Source: JAJKIP01 sp040509055 (GTDB lineage Bacteria > Bacteroidota > Bacteroidia > Chitinophagales > Chitinophagaceae). From it: a stretch of 27,096 nt of DNA. Within the stretch, counting starts at the first letter, position 1; the number at the start of each line of letters is the position of its first letter. Position numbers and translations under genes: made by a program. Shown here one piece after another: positions 1 to 9,152 of the stretch. The notes under the pieces were generated by a model that did no database searches, was not told the DNA's origin, and was given only the letters and a program-made list of their open reading frames with translations. The stretch is from positions 1 through 27,096 of the forward strand of contig JBEVLT010000241.1 in the NCBI GenBank assembly GCA_040509055.1, read 5' to 3'.

Positions 1-2
1 AT

Positions 3-407
3 ATCAATTCCTACAACGACGAAACCAGCATCAATACCACCCTGCTGGAAGGGTCGGTGCAGATCGTCAATAACGGGAAAAAGGCAGTGCTGACACCAGG
101 ACAGCAGGCGCAGGTAGGACAGCGTGATGCAGCGCAGCCGATCCGGATCGTGAATGCGGTGAATATGGAAAAAGTGATGGCCTGGAAAAACGGCGTATTT
201 AATTTCCAGGATGCGAGCCTGGTGGAAGTGATGCACCAGCTGGAACGCTGGTACGATATCGAAGTAGTGTATGAAAAGGACATTCCCAAACTGGAGTTTG
301 TAGGCAAGATGGGCCGGGATCTCAGCCTTGCCAATGTGCTGCGCGGGCTGGAAATGTCTGAAGTGCATTTCCGGGTCGAAGGCCGCAGGCTGACTGTATT
401 ACCATAG
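3..407 (+). CDS. FecR-family anti-sigma factor, C-terminal part (5' end outside window)
   Basis: FecR proteins sit in the inner membrane, hold an ECF sigma factor inactive, and release it when the TonB-dependent receptor outside signals substrate. The reading frame is open from base 3 with no start in view, so the gene is cut by the window edge. The visible 134 residues begin with the end of the periplasmic FecR domain (the TTLLEGSVQI strand typical of the family) and continue into the C-terminal DUF4974/STN-like domain (FNFQDASLVEVMHQLERWYD), ending in RLTVLP. The cytoplasmic sigma-binding part and membrane helix would lie upstream, and an ECF sigma gene is expected before it. It sits 208 bp upstream of a SusC that carries an STN domain, the matching partner, so it probably controls this locus. 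The in-frame GTG at 57 is an internal valine, not a start. Confidence 0.93.
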   Translation: MNSYNDETSINTTLLEGSVQIVNNGKKAVLTPGQQAQVGQRDAAQPIRIVNAVNMEKVMAWKNGVFNFQDASLVEVMHQLERWYDIEVVYEKDIPKLEFVGKMGRDLSLANVLRGLEMSEVHFRVEGRRLTVLP

Positions 408-479
408 ATCTCTTAATAACTAAAATAAACCGCAATGGTAAGTGGCTGCAGTAAATCGCCATTTACAGGTTGGCCCGAT

Positions 480-512
480 AAAAAAACCGCCTCGGACTGC
501 AATCCGGGCGGT
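480..512 (-). terminator. Stem-loop with A-tract on the plus strand (terminator shape on the minus strand)
   Basis: ACCGCC (486-491) plus CGG (493-495) pairs with CCG (504-506) plus GGCGGT (507-512), giving nine base pairs with one bulged T at 492 and an 8-nt loop. Seven A residues (480-486) precede it, so read on the minus strand it is a stem followed by a T-tract, the form of an intrinsic terminator. On the plus strand no T-tract follows, so it would act as a leader hairpin for susC instead. No minus-strand gene is present nearby. Confidence 0.5.
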
Positions 513-514
513 GT

Positions 515-547
515 CTGATCACGTTACTTGGACGTGCCGTGAATCAG
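515..547 (+). promoter_or_regulatory. Second leader stem-loop upstream of susC
   Basis: CTGATCACG (515-523) pairs with CGTG (538-541) and ATCAG (543-547), leaving A542 bulged, with a 14-nt loop. It begins three bases after the preceding hairpin. Together they look like a folded 5' leader between the fecR stop and the susC start. The function is unknown. Confidence 0.45.
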
Positions 548-615
548 GAGTCAGGTCGATCAAAATCAAGTTCTTCCGAAACTTTCATTTTTAAAACCCA
601 AACTGATGTGAAGTT

Positions 616-3600
616 ATGCAAAAAACTGCTCTATGTAACCGGGACGTGGTGGTTCCATCCGAGGTCGTAACGTACTCACCTCCGCTGAGAAAATCGCCGC
701 AGTCATTACGGTTTTTCACCAAAACGCTGTTAATTATGAAATTAACAATTTTCTTTTTCGTCTTGGGTTTGTTCAGCGCTCATGCCGAAGGTTTTTCACA
801 GACCGTGACCTTCTCGGCCAGGAACGTGACGATTGCCAAAGTATTCGATGCCATCGAAACGCAGACCGGTTATACCGTGTTTGCCAACAAAGGCTTGCTG
901 AAGGGAGTCAAACCTGTTTCCCTTTCTGCGCAGAATATGCCATTAAAAGAATTTCTGGATGTCGCGCTGCGTAATCAACCCATTGCGTATGAGATCAACA
1001 ACAAGACCATCTTTATCAAGAAAAGACTGGTTGATCCTGCGCCGGTAACCAATGTGATCCAGCTGCCTGCTCCCAAACCTCCGCTGGAGATTACGGGTAC
1101 TGTCGTAACTGCGGAAGGCACTGCGCTGGAAGGTGCTACGGTGACTGTGAAGGGCACCAACATTTCCACTTCCACCAACGCGGCCGGTAAGTTTACCATC
1201 AATGCAGATCCCGGCCAAACGCTGGTGATCTCTTTCGTAGGGTACCAGACCGTAGAAGAAAAAATAACCGCCGGCCGTACCACGATCAGCGTGACGCTGC
1301 AGAAAGCAGTGGGCGAGATCGAGCAGGTGGTGGTGACCGCCCTCGGTATCAGCCGCAGAACCCGTACACTTACCTACAACGTGCAGGAGATCAAAGGCGA
1401 TGACCTTCGCGTGGTAAACGATGGCGGTATTGCCAACAACCTGGTCGGTAAAGTGGCCGGTGCTACGATCAACACATCGTCTGCAGGGCCCGGCAGTTCT
1501 ACCCGTGTAGTGCTGCGTGGTATCAAGTCTATCACCAACGAGAACGGCGCGCTGTATGTGATCGATGGTATTCCTATGCCGACAAGCGGTATCCGCGGTC
1601 AGGCAGAAGATATCTTCTCCGGCGCAGGCCAAACCGGCGACTTTGTTGCCAACCTGAACCCGGATGATATCGAGACGGTATCCGTGCTGAGCGGACCTTC
1701 TGCCGCTGCATTGTATGGCAGCACTGCCTCCAACGGTGTGATCATCATCACAACCAAGAAAGGCCGTAAAGACAGGACCGATATCAGCGTAGCCAATACG
1801 ACCACGTTTTCCAGTCCGCTGCTCCTGCCTGAGTTTCAGCATACATACGGACAGTCTGATGTAGGCAGCTATTACAGCTGGGGTGATAAACTGGTGACGC
1901 CGTCTGCTTACGATCCCGCCGATTTCTTCCGGACCGGCGTCAATTCCATGAGCACGCTTTCTTTTTCGACCGGTACAGACCGCAACCAGACCTATATTTC
2001 TCTGGGCAGCGTGACCTCCAAAGGCATCATTCCCAATAACAAGTTTGGCCGTCACAACTTTACTGCGCGGAATACATCCACCTTCCTGAATGGGAAGATG
2101 AACCTGGATATCGGGTTTATGGGCGGACTGGTGAATGAGCAGAATATGATCTCCCAGGGGCAATATTTCAATCCCCTGGTTGCTGTATACCTGTTTCCTC
2201 CCGGTGATGATTTCAACAGGGTGAAAGCGTTTGAGCGCTATAATCCTTCCCGCAACCTGATGACCCAGTTCTGGTCATATGGCGACAATGGCCTGATGAT
2301 GCAGAACCCATACTGGGTAACGCAGCGCGACCTTTTCCAGAACAAAAAGGAGCGCTATATGCTGACCATGTCGCTCAAATACAATATTGCCGACTGGATC
2401 AATATCTCCGGCCGTGTGAAATGGGACAAGAGCGATGAAAAGGCCGAAAAGAAATTCGGCGCTTCTACCAATACGCTGTTTGCCTCCGAGACCGGTTATT
2501 ATTCGCTCAATTCGTTCGATACCCGCCAGATCTATGCTGACGGTCTCGTCAATATCAATAAAGGATTCGGAAGCAATTATAACCTGACTGCCAACCTGGG
2601 CGCTGCCATCGAAGATGTGCAGGCTAACCAGTATATGTATGGTGGCAAGCTGCAAGGCGTTCCCAACCTGTACACCTATGCAAACGTTAACCAGCAGACA
2701 TCCGAAATGTCCCAAACCGGGTACAACAGACAAAAACAATCCGTTTTTGGTACCGCGCAGCTGGGCTACAGGAATATGATCTACCTGGATGCGACTGCAC
2801 GGAATGACTGGGCATCTACACTGGCCAGTTCCGGCAACCAGTCGTTTTTCTATTCTTCTGCAGGTCTTTCCGGTATCCTGACAGACATGTTCGATATCAG
2901 GTCCGATCTCCTGTCTTACCTGAAAGTGCGTGGTTCTTATTCAGAAGTAGGTAATGAACCCAAAGAAACCTTCCTGACCATCCCGACTTATGCGCTGGCA
3001 GGTGGTTTCCCGGTTACACAAACCCGCATGCCCAACCCGTTGCTCGAGCCTGAGCGTACAAAATCATGGGAGGCTGGTCTGAATGTAGGGCTGTTCAAAA
3101 ACGCACTCCGTATCGATGCAACCGTGTATAGCTCACGTACCTATAATCAGTTCTTTGAGCTGCCGCTTTCTTCCGCTTCCGGCTACACTACGGTGTTTGT
3201 GAACGGCGGACGGGTGGATAACAAAGGCATAGAAGTAGGAGCCCGGTACACTAAAAAGTTCGGTTCGCTGGAGTGGAGCTCGTTTGCCAACTATTCACTG
3301 AACAAGAACAAGATCGTTGAGCTGCTCCCGGGCTGGACCAATCCTGTTACCGGTGAGATCGTGTCGCTGACCGAAAAGGACATGACCGGTACGGGCAGCT
3401 ATAAGATGGTATTGAAAGAAGGCGGCTCCATGGGTGATATTTATGTAAACACCCTCCGGGTAGATGAGCATGGCGCTATTTATGTGGATCCAGGCTCGCA
3501 AACCGTAGCTGCTGATCCCAACAGGTTTGTGTATGCAGGTAACAACAATCCCAAATACAACCTGAGCTGGGGAAACACCCTGCGCTGGAAAGGCCTTGCC

Positions 3601-4050
3601 CTGAGCGCGCTGGTGACAGCCCGTGTGGGTGGCATCGTCGTGTCCAATACCCAGGCTATCATGGATGCATTCGGCGTGTCAAAAGCATCGGCTGATGCAC
3701 GGGATGCAGGCGGCGCGATCGTGAACGGACGCCCTGTTCCTGCCAAAGAATACTACCAGGTAGTAGGTGCAGGTGCCTCTGGCGGTATCGCATCCATGTA
3801 TTGCTACAGCGCTACCAATGTGCGCCTGGCCGAATTGTCGCTGGGGTATGACGTGCCGGTGAATAAATGGCTGAAATTTGTAAAAAGCGCCAATGTTTCC
3901 CTCGTTGGCCGCAACCTGTTCTTCTTTTACAACAAGGCGCCGTTTGACCCGGAACTGACTGCCAATACGCAAACCTATTTCCAGGGTATCGACTATTTCA
4001 TGATGCCGAGCCAGCGCTCAATAGGTTTCTCGGCTAAGTTTAATTTCTGA
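616..4050 (+). CDS. SusC/RagA-family TonB-dependent outer-membrane glycan transporter with STN domain
   Basis: This is the outer-membrane channel that imports glycans bound by its SusD partner. It has 1144 residues. An unusually long leader precedes a hydrophobic signal peptide that begins at Met41 (base 736); this 40-residue leader is common in Chitinophagaceae SusC proteins, so I keep the 616 start, but 736 is possible. Next come an STN domain (about 67-135), a carboxypeptidase-D-like beta-sandwich (about 157-230), a TonB-box-like segment EQVVVTALG at 236, a plug domain (about 255-360, with VVLRGIKSI and LYVIDGIPM), and the 22-strand barrel ending in the aromatic C-terminus FSAKFNF. The STN domain means it can also signal to FecR, and fecR lies just upstream. 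susD starts 22 bp after the stop. Confidence 0.96.
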   Translation: MQKTALCNRDVVVPSEVVTYSPPLRKSPQSLRFFTKTLLIMKLTIFFFVLGLFSAHAEGFSQTVTFSARNVTIAKVFDAIETQTGYTVFANKGLLKGVKPVSLSAQNMPLKEFLDVALRNQPIAYEINNKTIFIKKRLVDPAPVTNVIQLPAPKPPLEITGTVVTAEGTALEGATVTVKGTNISTSTNAAGKFTINADPGQTLVISFVGYQTVEEKITAGRTTISVTLQKAVGEIEQVVVTALGISRRTRTLTYNVQEIKGDDLRVVNDGGIANNLVGKVAGATINTSSAGPGSSTRVVLRGIKSITNENGALYVIDGIPMPTSGIRGQAEDIFSGAGQTGDFVANLNPDDIETVSVLSGPSAAALYGSTASNGVIIITTKKGRKDRTDISVANTTTFSSPLLLPEFQHTYGQSDVGSYYSWGDKLVTPSAYDPADFFRTGVNSMSTLSFSTGTDRNQTYISLGSVTSKGIIPNNKFGRHNFTARNTSTFLNGKMNLDIGFMGGLVNEQNMISQGQYFNPLVAVYLFPPGDDFNRVKAFERYNPSRNLMTQFWSYGDNGLMMQNPYWVTQRDLFQNKKERYMLTMSLKYNIADWINISGRVKWDKSDEKAEKKFGASTNTLFASETGYYSLNSFDTRQIYADGLVNINKGFGSNYNLTANLGAAIEDVQANQYMYGGKLQGVPNLYTYANVNQQTSEMSQTGYNRQKQSVFGTAQLGYRNMIYLDATARNDWASTLASSGNQSFFYSSAGLSGILTDMFDIRSDLLSYLKVRGSYSEVGNEPKETFLTIPTYALAGGFPVTQTRMPNPLLEPERTKSWEAGLNVGLFKNALRIDATVYSSRTYNQFFELPLSSASGYTTVFVNGGRVDNKGIEVGARYTKKFGSLEWSSFANYSLNKNKIVELLPGWTNPVTGEIVSLTEKDMTGTGSYKMVLKEGGSMGDIYVNTLRVDEHGAIYVDPGSQTVAADPNRFVYAGNNNPKYNLSWGNTLRWKGLALSALVTARVGGIVVSNTQAIMDAFGVSKASADARDAGGAIVNGRPVPAKEYYQVVGAGASGGIASMYCYSATNVRLAELSLGYDVPVNKWLKFVKSANVSLVGRNLFFFYNKAPFDPELTANTQTYFQGIDYFMMPSQRSIGFSAKFNF

Positions 4051-4072
4051 TCATCTAATACCGACAATCGTT

Positions 4073-5686
4073 ATGATAACAGATAAAAAATTTTGGAAAA
4101 ACCTGCTGCCACTGTGCACCCTCACCGTGGTGATGGGTACGGCGTGTACACGCAATTTCGAAGACCTGAACACCAATGATCATCAGGCCACGGAAGAAAT
4201 GATGGGAACCGACAACCTGAAAACCGGGGCGTTCTTCTCCCAGATGCAGCGGAACGTGGTGCTGTTCAAAGACGGGATCAACCTGTCCAGCGACTACCAG
4301 GTAGCGCAGGGTCTTACCAGCGATCTTTATTCCGGCTATATCGCCCCGACAGGTACCTGGAACGGTGGTATACACAATGGTTCTTACTACTTTACTACAA
4401 ACTGGATTGAGCGGACCTTTACTTCGGGTTTTGCTTCCGTGATGCCGGCCTGGCAATCGATCCAGCGCATTGCTGCTGAGCAGAACCAGCCGGAAGTAGC
4501 CGCCTTGTCCACGATCGTAAAAGTGGAAGCCATGCACCGCGTGACAGACGCTTACGGACCGATCCCTTACAATAATTACGGAAGCGGTACGCTGCAGAAC
4601 AATTACAACCCGCAAAAGGATGTGTATACCAAATTCTTTGAGGAGCTGGACGGCGCTATCGACCTGCCGACACTGTATGTGCAGGGAAATCCTTCGGCTA
4701 CCCTGATGAAAAATTTTGACTATGTCTATGGTGGCAATGTTGCCAGCTGGGTCAAGTTTGCCAACACGCTCCGGCTTCGGCTGGCGATCCGGGTGGTAAA
4801 TGCAGATGCTACGCTGGCCAGGGCAGAGGCTGAAAAGTCGATCCTGAACCCGATCGGTCTTATTTCTACTGCGAATGAGCGGGCTGCTATACGACGGTCG
4901 GCAAACCTGGCTTATATGCATCCCCTGTTCGAGATCGCCTACAATTTCAATGCGGGTGAAGCGCGTATGAGCGCATCCATGGATGCTTATATGAACGGGT
5001 ATGCCGATCCCCGCCGGGCCTCTTATTTTACCAAGGCCGATGATGGCAATTACCACGGTGTGCGCCAGGGTATTGTTACCACCACCTGGACTCCTTATAC
5101 CGGCCCGAAGATATCCAACCTCAACATGACCGTAAACTCCCCGGAAATTGTGTGGATGACGGCTGCGGAATCTTATTTCCTGCGTGCCGAAGGAGCGCTT
5201 CGTAACTGGAACATGGGTGGTACGGCTCAAAGTTTTTACACGCAGGGTATTGCTGCTTCGTTTGTGGAGAACGGGTTGCCGGCTACTGATGCGGCTGTCT
5301 ATGCCGCTAACAACACGCTAACCCCGATCGCCTTCACCGATAACAGCGGCCAGTCGGGCAATAATATCTCGGCTCCGAGCACCATCAAGATCGCCTGGAA
5401 TGCAGCAGATCCGTTTGAGACCAACCTGGAGCGGATCATTACGCAAAAATGGATCGCCATGTACCCCGATGGACCGGAAGGCTGGGCCGAATTTCGCCGC
5501 ACCGGGTACCCTAAACTTTTCCCGGTTGTAACAAACAGCAATGGTGCGATTGATGCCAAGCAGGTTCGCCGGATTCCATATCCGCAATCGGAATACAGCA
5601 ACAACAGGGCCGGCGTACTGACTGGTGTGGCTGCCCTGGGCGGAGCTGACGGTGGTGCCACGCCGCTGTGGTGGGATAAACGATAA
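4073..5686 (+). CDS. SusD/RagB-like surface lipoprotein (glycan-binding lid of SusC)
   Basis: SusD-like proteins cap the SusC channel on the cell surface and bind the glycan. The 537-residue product starts with a lipoprotein signal whose lipobox ends at Cys25 (VVMGTAC). Typical family segments follow: YGPIPYNNYGSG near 165, a helical stretch around LRLRLAIRVVNADATLA, and the C-terminal block with ESYFLRAEGALRNW and QKWIAMYPDGPEGWAEFRR. These resemble the SusD-like_2 branch rather than classical starch SusD. It follows susC by 22 bp and precedes the GH18 gene by 26 bp, so the three are co-transcribed. Substrate is not readable from the sequence; the neighbours point to N-glycan. Confidence 0.95.
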   Translation: MITDKKFWKNLLPLCTLTVVMGTACTRNFEDLNTNDHQATEEMMGTDNLKTGAFFSQMQRNVVLFKDGINLSSDYQVAQGLTSDLYSGYIAPTGTWNGGIHNGSYYFTTNWIERTFTSGFASVMPAWQSIQRIAAEQNQPEVAALSTIVKVEAMHRVTDAYGPIPYNNYGSGTLQNNYNPQKDVYTKFFEELDGAIDLPTLYVQGNPSATLMKNFDYVYGGNVASWVKFANTLRLRLAIRVVNADATLARAEAEKSILNPIGLISTANERAAIRRSANLAYMHPLFEIAYNFNAGEARMSASMDAYMNGYADPRRASYFTKADDGNYHGVRQGIVTTTWTPYTGPKISNLNMTVNSPEIVWMTAAESYFLRAEGALRNWNMGGTAQSFYTQGIAASFVENGLPATDAAVYAANNTLTPIAFTDNSGQSGNNISAPSTIKIAWNAADPFETNLERIITQKWIAMYPDGPEGWAEFRRTGYPKLFPVVTNSNGAIDAKQVRRIPYPQSEYSNNRAGVLTGVAALGGADGGATPLWWDKR

Positions 5687-5712
5687 TTAACCTGAACTGT
5701 AAAAATTACAAT

Positions 5713-6765
5713 ATGAAATTAAAAGCAATATCTCTTCCGGCGCTGTCTGCCTTCCTGCTGTTGCTTGCTGCCAGCTGTACCAAGGACAAGGCTTTGACAA
5801 TTCAAAAGCCCTATACATACGATGAACAATATTATGCGAACCTGAGGGCATATAAGAAAACGGATCATAACCTTTGTTTTGGCTGGTACGCTGCGTACGC
5901 GCCCATTGAAGGTACGGATGGTTACAAAGACCCGGCTTCCTGGGGTGAACGTATCCTTGGTCTTCCGGACAGCATCGATATCGTTTCGCTGTGGATGGGT
6001 ATCCCCAGCAACGATACCGGCTCCAGCGACTATGCACCCATTGCCTATGCAGATATGTGGTTGGTGAAAGAAAAAAAGGGTACACGTTTCGTTGCTCCTA
6101 CCATTACGCGTATGAACCATGTAATCACCCTGAAGGACGGAACGGAATATGATCTGGCCCAGAATAAAAATGATGAAGGCATCAAAGTATATGCACAATA
6201 CCTGGTGGACCAGGTAATCGATGCCAACATTGACGGCGTGGACCTGGACTATGAGCCTGCGGGCGACTGGCTGCAGGGTGCCAACTTTACCAAGCTGGTA
6301 CAACATGTTGCCCAGTTTTTCGGGCCGAAGGGATCAATGCCGGGTAAATTGCTGATCATTGACTTCTACAATGAGGCGCCGCCTACGGCTACCGGCGAGT
6401 ACGCCGATTACTTCATCCGCCAGGCGTATACCCAGGGATTCACAGAGCATTCGGCTACCAGGCTCCAGTCTTATTACACTTCGGTTCAGGCAGCTATCCC
6501 GCCGGGTAAATTTATCGTGACTGAGAATTTCGGTGACCATTCTGCCAATGGAGGCAGTCCTTTTACCGAAGCCAATGGAAATACATTGACAACGGATGGC
6601 ACAAGGATGTACTCCCTGGAGGGAATGGCCCGGTGGAACCCTACACAGGGCAAAAAAGCGGGCTTTGGCGCGTTTTATTTTGACCGGGATTACTATTCCA
6701 GGACTGGTATTCCTTATTATAATGTAAGGCGCTGTATCCAGATCGCCAATCCTGCCGTTAGCTAA
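5713..6765 (+). CDS. GH18 family surface lipoprotein, probable endo-beta-N-acetylglucosaminidase
   Basis: This is a 350-residue single-domain GH18 enzyme. The family motif DxxDxDxE is intact as DGVDLDYE at residues 174-181, with Glu181 as the predicted acid/base and Asp179 as the residue that positions the substrate N-acetyl group. A lipobox ends at Cys22 (LLLLAASC), followed by TKDK, a partial surface-export signal. Position directly after susD, compact size and the exo-mannosidases downstream fit an enzyme that cuts the GlcNAc-beta-1,4-GlcNAc core of N-glycans, like the GH18 endoglycosidases of Bacteroides N-glycan loci. A chitinase is the alternative, but it would not need the mannosidases. 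Some GH18-like proteins in such loci are catalytically dead binders; the complete motif argues against that here. Confidence 0.9.
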   Translation: MKLKAISLPALSAFLLLLAASCTKDKALTIQKPYTYDEQYYANLRAYKKTDHNLCFGWYAAYAPIEGTDGYKDPASWGERILGLPDSIDIVSLWMGIPSNDTGSSDYAPIAYADMWLVKEKKGTRFVAPTITRMNHVITLKDGTEYDLAQNKNDEGIKVYAQYLVDQVIDANIDGVDLDYEPAGDWLQGANFTKLVQHVAQFFGPKGSMPGKLLIIDFYNEAPPTATGEYADYFIRQAYTQGFTEHSATRLQSYYTSVQAAIPPGKFIVTENFGDHSANGGSPFTEANGNTLTTDGTRMYSLEGMARWNPTQGKKAGFGAFYFDRDYYSRTGIPYYNVRRCIQIANPAVS

Positions 6766-6797
6766 CTTCTATAAATTATTGATAAAACTATTTAATA

Positions 6798-8057
6798 ATG
6801 AAGATCCTGTTAAAAATATCCCTGGGGTCCCTGCTACTGCCCCTCTTTTGGCTGAGTTGTAAAAAAGCAGAATTCGGCGAGCCGGTCATTCTGGTTACTG
6901 GTACCGAGGTATCGCCGGTCGTAAAATTTTCTGTAGAGAATACGCCGGCTGTATATGCCCTTACGGCAACTTCGACCTACAAGGCCGGTGAAGATATCCA
7001 TGTCACCTTTGAGCTGGATACTGCTGCAGTAACGAGGCATAATAAAGAGCATCGGACCAATTATTATGTGGTGCCCGATGGTGTAGTAGAGCTCAGCAAT
7101 CTGGAGACCATCATCAAGGCCGGGACATCGGCATCGACTCCCGCTACCGTAAAAGTGATCTCCACCTCTCCGCTGGTGGATGGCCGTACGTACCTGATCC
7201 CTGTGTCGATCAAAACGGTTTCAGGCGGTGGTGACGTACGCGTGCTGGAATCATCCCGCACGATCCTTCTGCGGATCGCCCGGATCATCAATTTCGCAGC
7301 GGTTTCCATGAACAATGCTACCAGCGGTACCACCGGTTCGCCGGGTACACGCGGCCGTTTCAATGCATCTGCCTTGTTTGCTACGCCGGTCATGCTTCCC
7401 AATTTTACCCTGGAGATCAAGAACCTGATCTATGACTTCCGGGGCGGCGATGGCAATACCAACCCGCAGCCGATCCAGACGCTGCTGTCCTGGAGCAATC
7501 AGAACGAGAGCTCATCCATCGGCCTGCGTTATGGCGAGTTGGGCAACCCTAACAATTCCCTGCAGCTGATCGGTGGCCTGGGCAGCGCCTTTGCGTATGG
7601 CTTCAACCCTAACCAATGGTATACGATCTCGATCGCTTATGATGGCAGCAAGGGGATTGTGTACGTGGACGGTAATAAGGCGGCAGAAGTATCGGGTTCG
7701 ATGGTACTGGAGTTTTCCCGCCTGAACCTGGGACAAAACTGGGGCGGTTATGATACGCGTCAGTATGTCAATGGCCGTATTGCGGAATGCCGCGTATGGA
7801 GCCGTGCCCTGACATCCAGCGAGATCAAGCTCAATCTGTGCGGCGCCGATCGCAATGCTGATGGACTGCTGGCTTACTGGAAGTTCAACGAAGGATCTGG
7901 AAGCACGTTCTTCAATTCATCCAAAGAAGGTGCGAAGTACGACATGGACTGGACGCGGGTATATTGGGATAACGCAGGCAGCGGCACACTCGTGCAGGTA
8001 AACAAAGCTGCGTATGTGACCTGGACCAGCGATGCCCTGAATAAATGTAGCCAGTAA
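6798..8057 (+). CDS. DUF1735 + LamG-like surface glycan-binding lipoprotein
   Basis: This is a 419-residue lipoprotein (lipobox ending at Cys21, followed by KKAE). Residues about 40-165 form a DUF1735-type beta-sandwich, with the pattern DTAAVTRHNKEHRTNYYVVP and a later YLIPVSIKTVSG strand. Residues about 170-400 form a concanavalin/LamG-like jelly roll: WYTISIAYDGSKGIVYVDG, then RLNLGQNWGGYD and GRIAECRVWSRALTSSEI. No catalytic residues are evident. Similar DUF1735/LamG proteins follow susCD in the Bacteroides high-mannose N-glycan locus, where they bind glycan at the surface. It starts 32 bp after the GH18 stop and lies in the same operon. Binding is inferred from family and context. Confidence 0.85.
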   Translation: MKILLKISLGSLLLPLFWLSCKKAEFGEPVILVTGTEVSPVVKFSVENTPAVYALTATSTYKAGEDIHVTFELDTAAVTRHNKEHRTNYYVVPDGVVELSNLETIIKAGTSASTPATVKVISTSPLVDGRTYLIPVSIKTVSGGGDVRVLESSRTILLRIARIINFAAVSMNNATSGTTGSPGTRGRFNASALFATPVMLPNFTLEIKNLIYDFRGGDGNTNPQPIQTLLSWSNQNESSSIGLRYGELGNPNNSLQLIGGLGSAFAYGFNPNQWYTISIAYDGSKGIVYVDGNKAAEVSGSMVLEFSRLNLGQNWGGYDTRQYVNGRIAECRVWSRALTSSEIKLNLCGADRNADGLLAYWKFNEGSGSTFFNSSKEGAKYDMDWTRVYWDNAGSGTLVQVNKAAYVTWTSDALNKCSQ

Positions 8058-8086
8058 TTGTAATCATCACGCCAAAAACTGCAAAC

Positions 8087-9127
8087 ATGTTAAAAGCTAA
8101 ATATTTTACCGGGTGTCTGCTAGCGGCAACGGTCTTTTTCTCGTGTAAGAAAGACGAGATTCACTACGATGTTACCGGCGATACCGGAACAAGTTTTTAT
8201 ACCAATAATGAAAGTCCGGGAAATGCACCCCTCAATTCGCTCAATTACGATGTGCTCAACTATCCGGATGTGGCCAGTTCCGGATTGCTTACTCTCTCAT
8301 CCAATGTGCCGGCTGCGATCAAGTTCCCGGTGTTTTCGACAAAACCGGTCAATGAGAATGTAGAGATCAGCGCTGAGGTGGACAATTCGCTGATTGCGGC
8401 CTACAATGAAGCCAACAACACAAGCTATACGGCTTTCCCGGCCGGAGTGCTGACCGCAAGCAATTTGACAGCACATATCGCCAAGGGAACTGCGAGGTCT
8501 GCCGATTCTATTACCATTACGTCCAACCCGGCATTGCTGAACACATTGTCTGCAAAGAAGTATATGCTGCCCATTAAGCTGACGACGGTTTCCAACCCGG
8601 CAGCAGGGGCTTTAACGACGACCAGTGCATCCAAAGTAGCTTACATTATTGTGAATACGGACCTCAGGAGGATCAAATACCTGGCGCTGGCTGCCGAGGC
8701 CCAGGGTGCCCTGGTCACGCCGCGTACTTCCTGGGCGGTTACATACAATCCGGCTCCTGTTCTTACGGGAACGGGAAGTATTTTCGATGCGTCAACCGCC
8801 ACTTATGTAAGATGGGCGAATGTATCGCCTAACCAGGTGGATGTGAACATGCAGGCGAGTAAAAACGTGACCGGCATACGCCTTTATACGTCCAATTCGG
8901 CTACATACACGCCTACGCAGGTGGATGTATGGCTGAGCAACGACGGGGTCAATTATGAGCTGATCGGCTCGCCGCTGAAGGCCAACCTGACCTATGCCTC
9001 CAGCTACAATTACATTTTGTTTTACAAGGCTATACCGGCTCAGTACATCCGGCTGAAATTGTATTATTCCACGTCGACCAATACGCAGAATTTCAGGCTT
9101 ACGGAGTTTGATGTGTATGCCAACTAA
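8087..9127 (+). CDS. DUF1735 + F5/8C-like surface glycan-binding lipoprotein
   Basis: This is a 346-residue lipoprotein with lipobox Cys20 followed by KKDE, a good match to the K-(D/E)2 surface lipoprotein export signal. Residues about 60-190 are a DUF1735-type domain (DNSLIAAYNEANNTSYTAFP, then KYMLPIKLTTVSNP). Residues about 200-346 look like a discoidin/F5-8C (CBM32-like) domain, with NVTGIRLYTSN, VDVWLSNDGVNYELIG and QYIRLKLYY, ending in LTEFDVYAN. It is probably the second glycan-binding protein of the surface complex. It lies 29 bp after the previous gene, and the frame of the following gene can be read back into its last codons. Ligand specificity is unknown. Confidence 0.84.
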   Translation: MLKAKYFTGCLLAATVFFSCKKDEIHYDVTGDTGTSFYTNNESPGNAPLNSLNYDVLNYPDVASSGLLTLSSNVPAAIKFPVFSTKPVNENVEISAEVDNSLIAAYNEANNTSYTAFPAGVLTASNLTAHIAKGTARSADSITITSNPALLNTLSAKKYMLPIKLTTVSNPAAGALTTTSASKVAYIIVNTDLRRIKYLALAAEAQGALVTPRTSWAVTYNPAPVLTGTGSIFDASTATYVRWANVSPNQVDVNMQASKNVTGIRLYTSNSATYTPTQVDVWLSNDGVNYELIGSPLKANLTYASSYNYILFYKAIPAQYIRLKLYYSTSTNTQNFRLTEFDVYAN

Positions 9128-9152
9128 ATTGTTTAAACACCCGCTCTTCAAA

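Larger units (their letters stand above)
408..615 (+). promoter_or_regulatory. fecR-susC intergenic leader
   Basis: This 208-bp gap holds no gene. It contains a small hairpin (451-456 with 461-466, 6 bp, 4-nt loop) and the two larger stem-loops listed separately (486-512 and 515-547). I found no convincing Bacteroidota -7 element (TAnnTTTG) in it. If the FecR-controlled ECF sigma factor drives susC, the promoter should be here, but its consensus cannot be read from a single sequence. Confidence 0.5.

Noticed and set aside
5713..6765. GH18 as a dead, binding-only protein
   Set aside because: All acidic residues of the DxxDxDxE motif are present, so an active enzyme is the simpler reading.
9108..9152. 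Upstream start for the DUF1573 gene
   Set aside because: It would overlap the previous gene by 20 bases and put 15 residues before a clean signal peptide.
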